The position numbers and the translations under genes were made by a program. Below are positions 11,786-23,690 of a stretch of DNA of 64,000 nucleotides, piece by piece. Origin of the DNA: Anisus vortex (lineage: Eukaryota > Mollusca > Gastropoda > Planorbidae); contig OX421498.1 of assembly GCA_949126835.1 (NCBI GenBank), forward strand, positions 874,501 through 938,500, in the 5' to 3' direction. Every line of letters begins with the position of its first letter. Positions within the stretch are counted from its first letter, which is position 1. The notes under the pieces were generated by a model. The model was not told the origin of the DNA. It did no database searches and saw only the letters and a program-made list of their open reading frames with translations.

Positions 11786-12109
11786 ATGTTTCTCAAGTGT
11801 TTTACATTAAAATTATAAGTTGGCGAAGTTGGGAAAGAAAAGAGATTCCACGCGATTTAACTGTTGCAACAAAGACTCTAATGAATTTAAAGATATATTA
11901 AGCTTCGTGGTGAAGGTAAGCAGAGGCGTATTTCGGCATGATCCATATGTTTCATAGAACAGCCCCCCCCCCCAAACAAAAGCCCCCCCACACACACACA
12001 AATCTCAAAACACAGGCTAACTCAGCAATGTCGGAAGGCCCCACATAAATTTGGCCCTTGGGAATAGGGCCACCCACATTCCAAAACACGGCCCTGGACG
12101 TAAGAATAA

Positions 12110-12330
12110 GTAATGAGCCCTTTCAGTCCAATTTAATCCATGGGCCTGTGAAGTCCCATCCGCTAGATTCTGTGGCTATGGGAATGAATGGTAAGCGCAA
12201 TGACCAGTTGACTTACGAATCCTAAGCTGTTGTAAGATATACATAAATGCTTGATGGACTCAGGGACACCCTCCAGACCCGAGAAATAACCGTTACATTT
12301 CTCTGGGGTATTTCAACCAAAGGAAGCACT
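12110..12330 (-). mobile_element. Old SINE, minus orientation
   Basis: Shares gcgcaatgaccagttgactt and cagacccgagaaat with the SINEs near 1030 and 29710; equivalent position upstream of P2. Confidence 0.55.
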
Positions 12331-12589
12331 TTTCATGAATTTTTTTTCAAAATCATAATTTTTATTGGGATTTTTCAACTCCTAAATTGCCAACATTATC
12401 TTAACGCTTCCCGTACCGACCTACTTTTATCTATGCTGCCTTCAGTTCCGCTATATACGCGCCGGAACTGTAAGGGTTAAAATATAAAACTGCTTAAAGC
12501 ACTGAAGCACTGATGATCACGTTAGAAGCAATTGTTCCATCACTAAATCTATAAATACTAGAGGACATAAGATCTAATAGTAAGTTAGT

Positions 12590-12790
12590 TATAATTCATA
12601 AGGTATTGAACTCTAATTTCGGAAATACAACCCAATAAAAACATATTACTGAGGTCGGTTTAACATCAGGACAAACAAACTCTCTTTTAAGAAAAGATAT
12701 TTCTTACAAAAGTATTTTAACAAATTATATCACACACCTTATTAAGATCTGTGTAGGAATAAACAAGAAGATGTTTTAGCTATAGACGTA
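12590..12790 (+). mobile_element. LINE 3' fragment
   Basis: Decayed version of the segment at 30480-30620 (gttataattcataaggtatt then aactctaatt). It follows the SINE in the same order as at P3 and P4. Confidence 0.4.
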
Positions 12791-13533
12791 CTTCAAATTA
12801 TTGAGAGGTGTGGGCGATACATATTTTAGATGTAGTTTATTTGTTTTTCAATAGTTTTCTTTTTTGATGTTCATAACATTTATATAAGCGCATTATTGAA
12901 CGCTGAGTTCTCACAATTTTATCACTACATTCTGGGAATTCCCGAAATCCTGTGAAAGTTTGCATTTACGATTTCTTAGCAGTTGTTATTATACAACAAA
13001 AATAAATTTAAAGTTTAAAAAAATGCAATAAGTGATTCTTTTATTCATCCAAACCACTGATCTATAAAAAGAATGGATAAGGCACGGAAGAAGAATTATT
13101 GATGCAAGCTTCCGCCATTTTTGTGTACAATCATTGATATATAATGTAAGCTTACAGATATAGATATATTATCAAATTCTCCAAAGTTTCATTTAAGCTA
13201 ATATTTCTAATGTTTTTTTTTTCTTTTATAGAAAGTGAATAAATGGCTTACAATATATAAATTTGAAATGATCGAATTTAAAAAAAAAATATTTTAAAAT
13301 TATATAAATATTATATTACTAAAAATGTATATGTATATTTTTAAACATTACATTAACTACCCAGTTTGTAAGATTACTTAATATCTATTCCGCAGTGATA
13401 CTCCTCCTTGGCTTTTCCCTCAAGATCTTGGCTTTTTTTATCCCAATTTGGCAAATTGGCTTTATATATCTATGTATAGATCAGTGGTGCGCATTAAATT
13501 TTTAAAAACAATTTGCATTATATTGATCAGTGA
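12791..13533. other. AT-rich, nothing recognisable
   Basis: Contains the attctgggaattcccgaaat motif also seen at 2535, 22350 and 48100, a short dispersed repeat of unknown origin. Confidence 0.4.
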
Positions 13534-14440
13534 TTGTGTGCATTTTTAGTTTTCGCTTGCATCACTTTGCACAAGCAAATTTATGAAGGAGGAGCTATCC
13601 ATTCTAGAAAATATAATTCCAGTATCTCAATAAATACTGCAGAGGCTTTAGCAATATGCCTGGCATTAGACATTGCAGAGGAATCAGAAAACCAAAATTT
13701 TGTTATTTTATCCGATTCGTTATCTTGTCTTACTGCTATGGGAAACTGCAATACCAGGAATATATCTGCCTTGGACATTTTGACAAAATACCAATCAATA
13801 TATGAAAGAGGCAAACGTGTCGTTTTCTGTTGGGTTCCTGGTCATGCAGGGATAGATGGAAATGAAAAAGCTGACAGAGAGGCTAAAGCCGCCCTGTTGT
13901 TATCAGAGAGTATTATCCCAATACCATATCGAGACTTGAAACCTTTAATAATTAAACATGAAAGACAAACATGGACTAACTTCTTGAAAACCGAATGCAA
14001 TAAACTGCAGTATTTGGAAAATTCAAAAACCTGGCATGATACAGGCCAACTTGTTCGAAAGGACGCAGTTATTCTCTGCAGACTACATACAGGACATACG
14101 AAACTAACACATTCGTTTATCTTAAAACGAGAAATGGCCCCAATGTGTGCTTTCTGCAATGCCAACTTAACAGTGTCTCACATTTTGTTGGAATGTAATA
14201 CATTTGATGACATTCGACGTAAATTCTATTACTGTAGAACTCTTCATGAACTTTTCAGCAAAATTAAACCAAAACATATAATAAACTATATTTAAGACAT
14301 ACAACTGTACAACAAAATCTAAAGATATAAGAACAATAAAATGGATACAAGAGAAAAATGACAACAACGTTATCAAAAAGGCTCTATATAACCTTCGATG
14401 TTGATGAGCCGGAAATTCAACAATTCAATTCAATTCAATT
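13534..14440 (+). mobile_element. 5'-truncated LINE: RNase H domain and C-terminus
   Basis: A 253-codon open frame. Residues about 30-130 form a type I RNase H domain with AEALAICLALD (Glu), ILSDSLSCL (Asp) and CWVPGHAGIDGNEKADREAK (last Asp). This is followed by the C-terminal Cys-rich block CAFCNANLTVSHILLECNTF typical of Jockey/I-clade elements. A 5' catalytic Asp-bearing strand is probably lost with the truncation. The copy ends in (caatt)n near 14420-14440, a plausible element tail. The long open frame suggests a recent insertion. This is a mobile remnant, not a host gene. Confidence 0.85.
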
Positions 14441-14639
14441 CTTTTTATAGATCAGTGATCCAAACTAATGAAAATTTCATCTGATTACTGATGTTCCATC
14501 TTTCAGCATCAATGAGGAATATTTAAATGTAGAATAACTATTAGTGTACACTGAGATAAATATACATTTAAATTAGACATGCACGCACACTATCAACCTT
14601 TTTTTCTTCAATAATATTTATCATTAGTAGTCTGCTGAT

Positions 14640-15255
14640 TGGCAATTTCATTAGAAAGTTCTGACTGTCAGTGAATTAAAAGAATTTCTAAATCTCTCTA
14701 TTTTTATACTTATTGAAAGAAGCCGACCACTTCGACTAGATATGATGTAGCTGTCGTGTAATGGGTGAGCATGTTCCTGAGGGATATTATCAATCATAGA
14801 CAGGCACTTTGAATTGAACAGATCTCCAAGAGCTGGTAGTTGTGTCTGTGTTGTACGAACGGCTTTGTTTATTAGGCTGTCTATACGGTGTTTGTTCAAT
14901 GCGGTGGCATTACCATACCAGCAGGTTATTGTGACGGTGATGATGCGACAGTCGCCGTCACAAAAACATTCATGATATTATGAAATGTCTATATTTTACT
15001 AAGACAGAAAAATCTTTCTTGGAATTTCTTATAGAGGCTTTGGCGGTGGTCAGACCAAGTGAGTTTGTCATTGATTATAACGCCAAGATATTTATAGTGC
15101 GTGACATAATCTATTGTTTGGTGTTTATATTTGTAAATCAGTCAGCTTGTATTTTTTCCTACCGACATTCTACAATCATTTCTTTTGTTTTTATAATATT
15201 TAATGTCAGGAAGTTCTCTCCGCACCATGTTTGTGTTTCTTTCAGTCCTTATAGT
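14640..15255 (-). mobile_element. LINE reverse transcriptase fragment, minus strand
   Basis: The minus strand reads HYKYLGVIINDKLTWSDH, then a broken stretch, then KHRIDSLINKAVR, LPALGDLF and HPLHDSYIIS. This is the order seen in Rex/RTE-like LINE C-termini. It is interrupted by stops. A second copy lies at 48906-49545. Confidence 0.75.
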
Positions 15256-15262
15256 TGAAATT

Positions 15263-15347
15263 TCTATTTGTTATAGACACAATTTGTTATAGACACAATT
15301 TGTTAAAGACACAATTTGTTATAGACACAATTTGTTTTGGACACAAT
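15263..15347. repeat. 16-bp array, 5 copies
   Basis: Unit atttgttatagacaca. Confidence 0.85.
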
Positions 15348-15482
15348 TATCGTCATGTCTTTGTTGTATTAAGTTTTGCAATTTCAATTGGTTCATCCCG
15401 AGTGATAAATCTCTAAAAACATGGAATCTTTATTTATCAGGCTTAGAATTTGTCAGTCGATACACCTTTCCTTACGGGGCAT

Positions 15483-15610
15483 GGTAGTCGTGGGGCATGG
15501 TGGTCGTGCGGCAGCGCGTTCGGCTGGCATTCCGAAGGTCCCGGGTTCGAATCCTGGTGCAGGCTAGGATTTTTTCCCGAGTCTAAAGGGTTTTCCTGAC
15601 CTTAGACAGA
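15483..15610 (+). mobile_element. tRNA-derived SINE head
   Basis: Head ggtcgtgcggcagcgcgttc and B-box gggttcgaatcct, then aggattttttcccgagtcta. Body truncated after about 60 bp. Confidence 0.7.
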
Positions 15611-15620
15611 TATAATATAT

Positions 15621-16700
15621 TTACTTGTGCTCAATTGAAAGTGGCACTATATCAAATTTGACTCGCAATGCAATTTATAAACATAATTTGCTTCTGGTTG
15701 GATTGTGTTTTTCAAATTTGTTTACATAGTTGTATGTATTTGTGTGTTATCCAGTGCAACATTTGTGTTAACATACTCCTTATTGTGGATGAACCCATCC
15801 ACATGCCTTGCTTATATCAATTCCGCAAAGACTGCTGGCAAAAGTAAAGCCACCCCCCCCCCATTTGAATGTCCTATCAGTTGTTTTCTTAGTAATGATT
15901 TTTAGCCATATATTTTGGTATATGGATACTTCTGTTCTGTTCATAATTGTTTTGTATGGGGGTCTATGGGCGAGTGGTAGCGCGTTCCGCTGTCGTACCA
16001 AAGGTCCTGTGTTCGAATCCTGGCAAAGGCTGGTATACGTTCTTGAGTTAATGAGCAAGTGATTTTAAGTCGTTTCACTCATGAGGCTAATTCATAACTT
16101 CCTGCAACGTTATATAACAACTATTATGTAAAACTGTGCTACAGGATGTGAATTTAATGTCTGATTTCGTTTATCCATCATTGTAAATCACGCTTAAAAA
16201 ATCTGTTATTTCAAACCAAGATATATATTTATTGTATAGATTAACAACAAATTCAACCACTGCGGAGAAAGAAAAACTGTGAAACTTTAAAAATTAAGAT
16301 AAAACAGTTGTTGGTAAAAAATGTTATTATTTTTTATTTACATACAGGAAACTGTAAAAAAATCTATGTATTTATATTGTGTTTATTATTGTTTTGTTAC
16401 GTAAATGTTCGGTTGTAAAAAAATTAAATTTAAAAAAAACAATTTGATTCATATAAATGATTTTTTCTTTTAGTAGAATGTACATTGATGCACAAAAAAT
16501 ATTTTTAATATATCCATACAGATATTTTTTATTAGCTTAATCATATTTACTATTTGAAGAAATTCTTCTAGCATTTGAAGAATAAAAATATAAAGGCAGT
16601 TTGTCATTTAGCTGGAAACAAGATCTTTTTGTATTTCGTGGCTACATTTATCGGGAAGATCATCATAGCCTTTCAACAAACAAACAGACTTACAGGAAAT
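15621..16700. repeat. Segmental duplication, left copy (pair 22795-23690)
   Basis: About 0.9 kb with clear similarity to 22795-23690, including acttgtgctcaattgaaagt and ccgcaaagactgctggcaaa. It holds a tRNA-like SINE head at 15959-16040 (ggcgagtggtagcgcgttcc, tgttcgaatcc). Each copy sits to the left of, and so 3' of, a RING gene (P3 or P4), so it is part of the cluster's duplicated unit. Confidence 0.75.
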
Positions 16701-16763
16701 TCTCTTCACCTGAAATAGAAATGATTTGTGAAAATATTTTATAAGAACTAAGATATTGAGTTC

Positions 16764-17413
16764 AGACTTTAAACTCTCTACATCCAAGTCTCAGGCATCA
16801 GAGAAGACAATGGAATGTCGCGAGACTTTAAACTCTCTACATCCAAGTCTCAGGCATCAGAGAAGACAATGGAATGTCGCGAGACTTTAAACTCTCTACA
16901 TCCAAGTCTCAGGCATCAGAGAAGACAATGGAATGTCGCGAGACTTTAAACTCTCTACATCCAAGTCTCAGGCATCAGAGAAGACAATGGAATGTCGCGA
17001 GACTTTAAACTGTCTACATCCAAGTCTCAGGCATCAGAGAAGACAATGGAATGTCGCGAGACTTTAAACTCTCTACATCCAAGTCTCAGGCGTCAGAGAA
17101 GACAATGGAATGTCGCGAGACTTTAAACTCTCTACATCCAAGTCTCAGGCATCAGAGAAGACAATGGAATGTCGCGAGACTTTAAACTCTCTACATCCAA
17201 GTCTCAGGCATCAGAGAAGACAATGGAATGTCGCGAGACTTTAAACTCTCTACATCCAAGTCTCAGGCATCAGAGAAGACAATGGAATGTCGCGAGACTT
17301 TAAACTCTCTACATCCAAGTCTCAGGCATCAGAGAAGACAATGGAATGTCGCGAGACTTTAAACTCTCTACATCCAAGTCTCAGGCATCAGAGAAGACAA
17401 TGGAATGTCGAGA
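16764..17413. repeat. 59-bp minisatellite, 11 copies, 3' of P3
   Basis: Unit starts gagactttaaactctctaca and ends gacaatggaatgtcgc. The same sequence is single-copy downstream of P2, P4 and (decayed) P7, so it was probably ancestral 3' untranslated or flanking sequence amplified only at P3. Confidence 0.95.
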
Positions 17414-17465
17414 TAATCTCCAGACTAAATATCGAACGAACATGTCTGATGGAAGACATCTGAAC

Positions 17466-17650
17466 TAGAGACCGACCGATACCAATTTTTTAGTTTCGGC
17501 CGAAAACGAAACCATACCGAATGTAATAAAATGACATTCTGCCGAAACCAAAACAGTAACCAAAAAATAGGTAAATAAAAAATGTCAAAGGCTTTTTGAA
17601 TACTTTCGGCGCAGAAACCGAATCCGAAACCGAATTTCGGTTGGTATTTA
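17466..17650. mobile_element. Short hAT-type element with 8-bp target duplication
   Basis: Begins tagagaccgaccgatacc and ends ggttggtattta, imperfect inverted ends. It is flanked on both sides by atctgaac (17458-17465 and 17651-17658). The interior is rich in ccgaaaccgaa. No coding capacity; a non-autonomous copy inserted just 3' of P3 exon 4. Confidence 0.75.
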
Positions 17651-18008
17651 ATCTGAACATTTTCCCGTTAGATTTTGACGCTTACCCGAGTGTCAGGTCT
17701 TAATAAGGCGGCTTTAGTCGTCAAGGTAGTCCAGTTAAAACAAGTACAAAGTATCTTCCTTTATTTCCTGCACTAATATAATTTGCCCATTCAATATTGC
17801 AGTTATTGCACCAGTGTTAACATTAGTTTCGGTTGATTCACTAACTTCCGATGGAACTATTCTACAAACAGGGCATGAATTTGTAGCCTGGGGAATAAAG
17901 GAAATCCTGTTAAAGTACACAGTATGTAAAAAAAAATTGGTATTCAATATAGTAGAGTAAGATAACAAGACATTGGTTTACATCATTGTTTTATTCTATC
18001 ACACTGAC

Positions 18009-18301
18009 CGCTAGCCACTGGTCAACGCAATCCTTATGGAAGTAGTGGGCACAAGGAAGGAACGTCTTCTCGGCAACAGTCTTGTAGCGCTCGTGACATA
18101 TTATACATTCATCCATATCTCACCAGCTGAGGGATCTTCCTTGTCCTGGGGCGCCGCATTGATAGCCTTAGTTTTCTTAACTGTCGTGTTTTTTTTAGCT
18201 GGCGTGGCTTTCCTAACTGGCGTGGCTTTCTTAACTGGCGTGGCTTTCCTAACTGGCGTGGCTTTTTTAACTGGCGTGGTTGTTGTAGCAGTTCTAGCGC
18301 G
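18009..18301 (-). pseudogene. P3 exon 3 with frameshift
   Basis: Starts with codons for RARTATT after a TTATAG acceptor. Five copies of an 18-bp unit encode (A/T)TPV(K/R)K. The RING half reads CIICHERYKTVAEKTFLPC and [15 protein letters not shown] in a frame one base off from the linker. Confidence 0.75.
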
Positions 18302-19237
18302 CTATAAGTATGTAAAGAATAGAACATATAAATTGCATCAGATCATATGTAAGAAGGAGAGTAGCAGGAAATAAAAAAAAAAGATACGTTTTATTGACGT
18401 TGACATCTGAGCAAACCAACCACGTCATTGAAATGTTTGTTTTTTTAACTTGATAACCGGTAACGTATTTATTTTCAAAAAACGTGAAATATATTTTTAG
18501 ATAGGGATTACTACTGGGACCAATTATTTTTTAGTTAGATCTGCAAGGTAGAAAACTTTTTGACATGTTATCGTTTGATGAAAATAATGGCTTCGTGGAG
18601 TGCAATGTGGCCTGGTGAGGTGGTAGATATCAAGCTAAGGAGGGGGGTAAGGGGGAGTTAAGTCCAGGGGAGGGAATGGAAAGGAGCGATAATGCAAGGT
18701 CTTATGGAGGGAGGAAAGAAAACTAGACTTCTCTCCCCTGGGTATCCTACACTGACCTTATAAAATACAATAGTTTAGACCTGACAAACAAATAATGTTG
18801 CATTATAACTGCCGCCGAAATAATAGTGAAACGTAATTAAATATAGCAGGAAAAAAAGGCGCCGTCATGGCTTATATGCATGTCCCATCCGTTTGACACT
18901 TAATTTTGACCTTGACCTACATAGCCTGGATTATAATCGAATTAGTATTTTACCTTCGCTGCAGGAGGTAACGACTCGGAACAGCCAACTTCTGGGAGAT
19001 CATTGGAACCGTTTGTGTTAGATGTAGCTGAAACAGGATCATCGCTGTTGGCAGAGCTGGATGGGGCGCCCAGGTTGTTGAATGTTGTCTGCGTAGACGC
19101 ATCGGTTCTAATTGTCAAATTACCAACATCTGATCTCTAAAGGCAAAAAGAAAACAAAAAGGCTACACCGTTTTTGACTCATGAATGAATTCAAGAAAGG
19201 CCCAGTGCTACACCTTCTAAATGTCAAATGCTATACA

Positions 19238-19309
19238 GCCCTCGACCGCCCTCGACCGCCCTCGACCGCCCTCGACCGCCATCGACCGCCCTCGACCGCC
19301 CTCGACTGT
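19238..19309. repeat. 10-bp array, 7-8 copies, P3 intron 1
   Basis: Unit ccctcgaccg. P5 has only about two copies at the same place (32884-32905), and P4 has an unrelated 24-bp array there. Confidence 0.9.
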
Positions 19310-20074
19310 GATTGCTTTCTTGAAGCCGAAATGCCGTTAGCGGGCCACGCATCTGGTGCAGGCAAGTTATGTGGAAGTCATTTGACCTCCGACCTCTGTC
19401 CGAGGAAAGCCCGTGCTGGTAAATATATAGAGTTATGTAGGGTCTGGGTTTATTTGGGTTTACTTTTCTCCATTCACAGCTATTACCTCTCCTCATGCCG
19501 ACACCATCAGAGATCGTGGGTGATGGCACACAGTGGTCGCAGTCCAATGCATTGCGGGCCACGTGTCACACACTTCGATGGTTCTGAGGCTCACGGCCAC
19601 AGACGTGAAGGCTACACCCAGAGACTATGATGCAAGAAAACACAATAATGAAAAAGCAAGTTATGAACTCACTTACACTTATAACTTGAGAGTTCTGGAT
19701 TTCATCAAATGTTCTCTTCCGGGTCGTCTGCTGTCCTTGTTGTGTTGATTCTGCCGGATTTATTACTGTGTTATCGCCCATTGTTTTAATCTCAAGAAAT
19801 CCCTGAAAACATAAAGTAGGTATTAACATCTTAATGAGTAATTTTCTTATGTTTTTATTTATTTTTGATTGCGTGTTTATATTTTATGAAGATTACTTTT
19901 ACTCTATTTGAAAATAATTTTTCTTAGAAGTATTTTTTCAAGTTTTTTTTATAGATAGTATATAATTACGGGAGTTGAGGAACAGAGCAATTCCACGCAA
20001 TTTTTATTGTACCAACATTATTTTTAATTAATGATCTATTTAGTCTGTTGATTAAAAACCTTTGTAGTCTAACT

Positions 20075-21716
20075 CAGGGGTTGGCAACCTTTTGAGGCGG
20101 AAGAGCCAAAAGTTAAAATTTACAAAATGTCCCAGTTTTTAAAGTGCCACTAACATTTTTGCTTCAATATTAGAGTCTATGGTATTTGATTAGGATTAGG
20201 CATATGTCGTCTGTGTTGCATATGAACGTCCAATCTTGAAATAACGAGTAATTGTTGTTTCTCGCAAACGATTAAATTAACACACACGCAAACAGTGCTT
20301 TAAGGAAGACTGACAGTAGACTGAACACTACCGTCCGCTGGGTTGTTGGTTAGGATGGTAGTAGTGACTAGCGGCTGTCAGCTGTCAGTCTACTCCATAG
20401 GTTCTCAACGGAGGCGATATCGCCCCCCGGGGGGCGGTGATAAGCTTTAGGGGGGCGCTGACATTCCCGGGGGCGACTGGGGGCGGTTAAGGGCAAGTGG
20501 GCGGTACAAACATACCTGATATAATTTGAACACCTCAGCTATTTGAATCGATTAGTTTTTGGATGAAATGTGATGTAAACGAAAGTGCTGCTAAATATAT
20601 TATATCCCCAACAGTATGTCTATATATTATCATATTAATACAAAATAGGAATCGCAATAATTTTTCGATGAAGTAGGGGTCAGTATTTGGCAAATATAGT
20701 GTGCGGCGCTAGCCGGCTGGTCCTGTGGTTGGTTCACCGGACTATCAACCCTGCTGACCGATCACTGTCGCTCTAAAATGTGCTAATATTAATGATATTT
20801 TGATCTGTTTTACCGAGATGTCCTTAAAGCGTTTGAAACCTACAAATGCGAAATGATGCTAAAATTCAGTGGTATAGATATATTGTAATCATACAAACTA
20901 GGTAGTTATTGTAATGCTTGAAAGTATACATTCTTTAGTCATATAATATTTATAAAATTTTCAAATACTTTTTACAGTTCGATCATTTCAAAGTTATAAA
21001 TTGTAAGCCATTTATTTAAAACAAAAATGACAACAGAAATATTAGCTCAAATAAAACGTTCTAATTATCTCCCTTTAATAAAAAAAAAATGTTTCCACAT
21101 TTGATTCAATAGTGATGCCTAGCAAGTTCTGTTTTGTAATATAACAAATATTACTGATTATTAGACCTAAGGCTTTGCAACCGTAATTGAAAAATAGACA
21201 AATTGCTAGCATCACACAAGGCAAACGATTCACATTAATATTGATTTATTTGAACCTTTTCTTTAGGCAATTTCGTGATCTATTAATTCTTACAATATGT
21301 TTCCTTTTCAGTTTTCTTAAAGATAGTTAATCACACAAAAAATGTAGTCCGCCTAAACAAATGGCGGAAACTATAGTCCAGACGGGCGGAAAGGGGGAGG
21401 GGGAGTGGGCGCTAGAAGAAATCGGGGGGGGGGGGCGGTGAGCGCGGGAAAAAAATGTAAAAGGGGGCGACGAGCCGAAAAAGGTTGAGAACCTATGGTG
21501 TACTTTCTACTCGACCTATTCTCACTGTTCTCTGTTGAGTGTTTTTATCATGTTTGCAATATACATAGTCTATGTATATTTTTGCAGTATAATATTTTTT
21601 TTAGTTTCGAAAATAAAATAATATCATTATTAATATTTACGCATGGAACTGGAGAGCCGCATCTTGACAGCGAAAGAGCCTCATGCGGCTCGCGAGCCGC
21701 AGGTTGCCCACCCCTG
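20075..21716. mobile_element. hAT-type element with 8-bp target duplication, carrying nested elements
   Basis: Ends caggggttggcaacc and ggttgcccacccctg; flanks gtctaact at 20067-20074 and 21717-21724. The empty site tttggtctaactctaacgat is visible at 890-906 and near 47500, which proves insertion into duplicon sequence. No transposase ORF was found, so it is non-autonomous. Confidence 0.85.
20395..21498. mobile_element. Second DNA element nested in the hAT copy
   Basis: Perfect 15-bp inverted ends ccataggttctcaac and gttgagaacctatgg. Subterminal regions are G-rich (ggggggcggtg). It contains a tRNA-like head at 20712-20780 (ggctggtcctgtggttggtt). A clear target duplication is not visible. No coding potential. 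Confidence 0.65.
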
Positions 21717-21789
21717 GTCTAACTCTAACGATGAAGAATTCTCAACATGAAACATTGGTTGCTAAGGTAACTGGGACATTAATAAATAC

Positions 21790-22250
21790 ATGTAAAAGTA
21801 CTAGACCCTTACACAACAATTAGATTCATATGGCCTGTTAAGCAACAATCACATGTTTTTCTGGCAACAGTAATGTCTGGCCAGCAAAATGACCAGTTGA
21901 CTTACGAATCCTAAACATTGTAAGATACACATTAATGCAGGGTAGAGTCTGTGATACAAACAAATGCATGCAAATTCTATTTCTACTTGAGTGGCATGCG
22001 GACGCGGAATGGGTTATCTAAACAAACCAGGAAAATCAGTAACCCTAACATTATCTTAAACACTGATCTAAATTCAATGCTAGACTCAGAATACGGTGAA
22101 GGTTGAGCGTATGCAGTAATATTCCTAATTCAATGAGCGTTTGTAATATAAAAGATATAAGTCAATTTAAAGAAAAGATAAAAATTATTCCCCCTAGACT
22201 GTTTAACGTTTTCCTTGTAAAGTAGATCACATACCTTCTTAGGGTCTTTT
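21790..22250. mobile_element. Old SINE (minus) followed by LINE 3' fragment (plus)
   Basis: The SINE part has ggccagcaaaatgaccagtt. The LINE part (from about 21985) has gagtggcatgcggacgcgga and gggttatctaaacaaaccag, equivalent to 30655-30700. Same order and orientation as upstream of P2 and P4. Confidence 0.55.
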
Positions 22251-22794
22251 TAAGAATAAATATGGATGGATATCTTTAAATGTCACTTGAAATAACTGTG
22301 AGGTAATTAATGAATGGTCGCACTGCTGAACATGGACTTCTAATTTATTCCATACAGTCTGGGAATTACCGATTTCTTGGGAACATAGGTTTTAAAGATA
22401 CAGATAAAGATCATACAGATACAGATAAAGATACAGATAAAGATACAGGTAAAGACAGAAAATTAATTTTGTATACAAGATTACACTAAATTCTAATTAT
22501 CATTTTGTACTGTGTTCGTTTTATTGAGTAAAACTTTTTTTGGTTTCAGAATGGTCAAGGCAAACTTTGCTAGTGCGGGGTCACTCTTACGTCCACTTTA
22601 TTCAACTAGAAACTCAGGTCGTAGAGTATTTAGCCAGTCCGCAGCCTTCCCCTCTACATACAGCGCCTTAACCTTTTATTGCAGAGGTGGATTTTATCTA
22701 TGCCTTTCAAGTCTTTCTGCTAAAAATTTATGTAAACAAAATTTTTAAACTGTTAAAAGAGCTTACAAATTGACATGCACTTTAAATGGTTTGT

Positions 22795-23690
22795 TTTTTA
22801 CTTGTGCTCAATTGAAAGTGGCACTATCAAATATGACTCGCAATGCAATTTGTCAACAGAATTTGCTTCTGGTTGGATTGTGTTTTTCAAATTTGTTTAC
22901 ACAGTTGTATGTATTTGTGTGTTATCCAGTGCAACATTTGTGTTAACATACTCCTTATTGTTGATGAACTCATCCACCTGCCTTGCTTATATCAATTCCG
23001 CAAAGACTGCTGGCAAAAGTAAAACCGCCCCCACCCCCCGTTTGAATGTCCTATCAGTTGTTTTCTTAGTAATGATGTGTAGCCATATATTTTGGTAAAT
23101 GGAGATTTTGTTGTTTATACTTGTTTTGTATGGTGGTCTGTGGCCGAGTGGTAGCGAGTTCCGCTGTCGTACCAAAGGTCCTGGGTTCGAATCCTGTCAA
23201 AAGCTGGTATACGTTCTTGAGTTAATGAGCAAGTGGTTTTAAGTCGCTTCACTCATGAGGCTAATTCATTACTTCCTGCAACGTTATATACCAACTATAA
23301 TGTAAAACTGGGCTACAGGTTTTGAATTTAATGTCTGATTTCGTTTATCCATCATTGTAAATCACATTCAAAAAATCAGTTAATTGAAACCAAGATATAT
23401 ATTTATTGTATAGATTAACAACAAATTCAACCACTGCGGAAGATAAAAACAACTGAGAAGAAAAGAAAGTTGAGATTAAACAGTCATTGGTTCAAAAAAA
23501 TATTTTATTTACATACATGTAACTGTGAAAAATGTTGAATTTATATTATGCTTATTTTTTTATTGTTTACGTAAATGTTCTGTTGTAAAAAATTCAATAT
23601 AAAAAATAAACAATTTCATTAATATAAATAATTCTTTTTTTTAGTAGAATGTACATTGATGCAAAAATAATATTTTTAATATATCCCTAC
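22795..23690. repeat. Segmental duplication, right copy (pair 15621-16700)
   Basis: Matches the left copy from acttgtgctcaattgaaagt through the tRNA-like head at 23135-23210 (ggccgagtggtagcgagttc, gggttcgaatcc) to the AT-rich end. Spacing to the left copy is about 7.2 kb, the size of one gene unit. Confidence 0.75.

Larger units (their letters stand above)
17735..19802 (-). pseudogene. P3: RING-H2 paralogue with a one-base frameshift
   Basis: All four exons are present with canonical sites. Exon 1 is 19677-19802, ATG 19779-19781, 35 codons including TTRKRT, donor AGT|GTAAGT. Exon 2 is 18954-19136, 61 codons, donor AAG|GTAAAA. Exon 3 is 18009-18301. Exon 4 is 17735-17887, 51 codons with stop, acceptor CCCCAG|GCT, starting ATNSCPVCRIVPSE. 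Exon 3 is 293 nt; in every intact copy it is a multiple of three. Comparison with P4 puts the missing base near 18114-18120, between the basic linker and the first CxxC, so the RING would be out of frame. Ligands, Trp and linker Arg are otherwise perfect, so the lesion is young or an assembly error. Confidence 0.75.

Noticed and set aside
19181..19630. 149-codon plus-strand ORF in P3 intron 1
   Set aside because: Built around the 10-bp ctcgaccgcc array; no motif.
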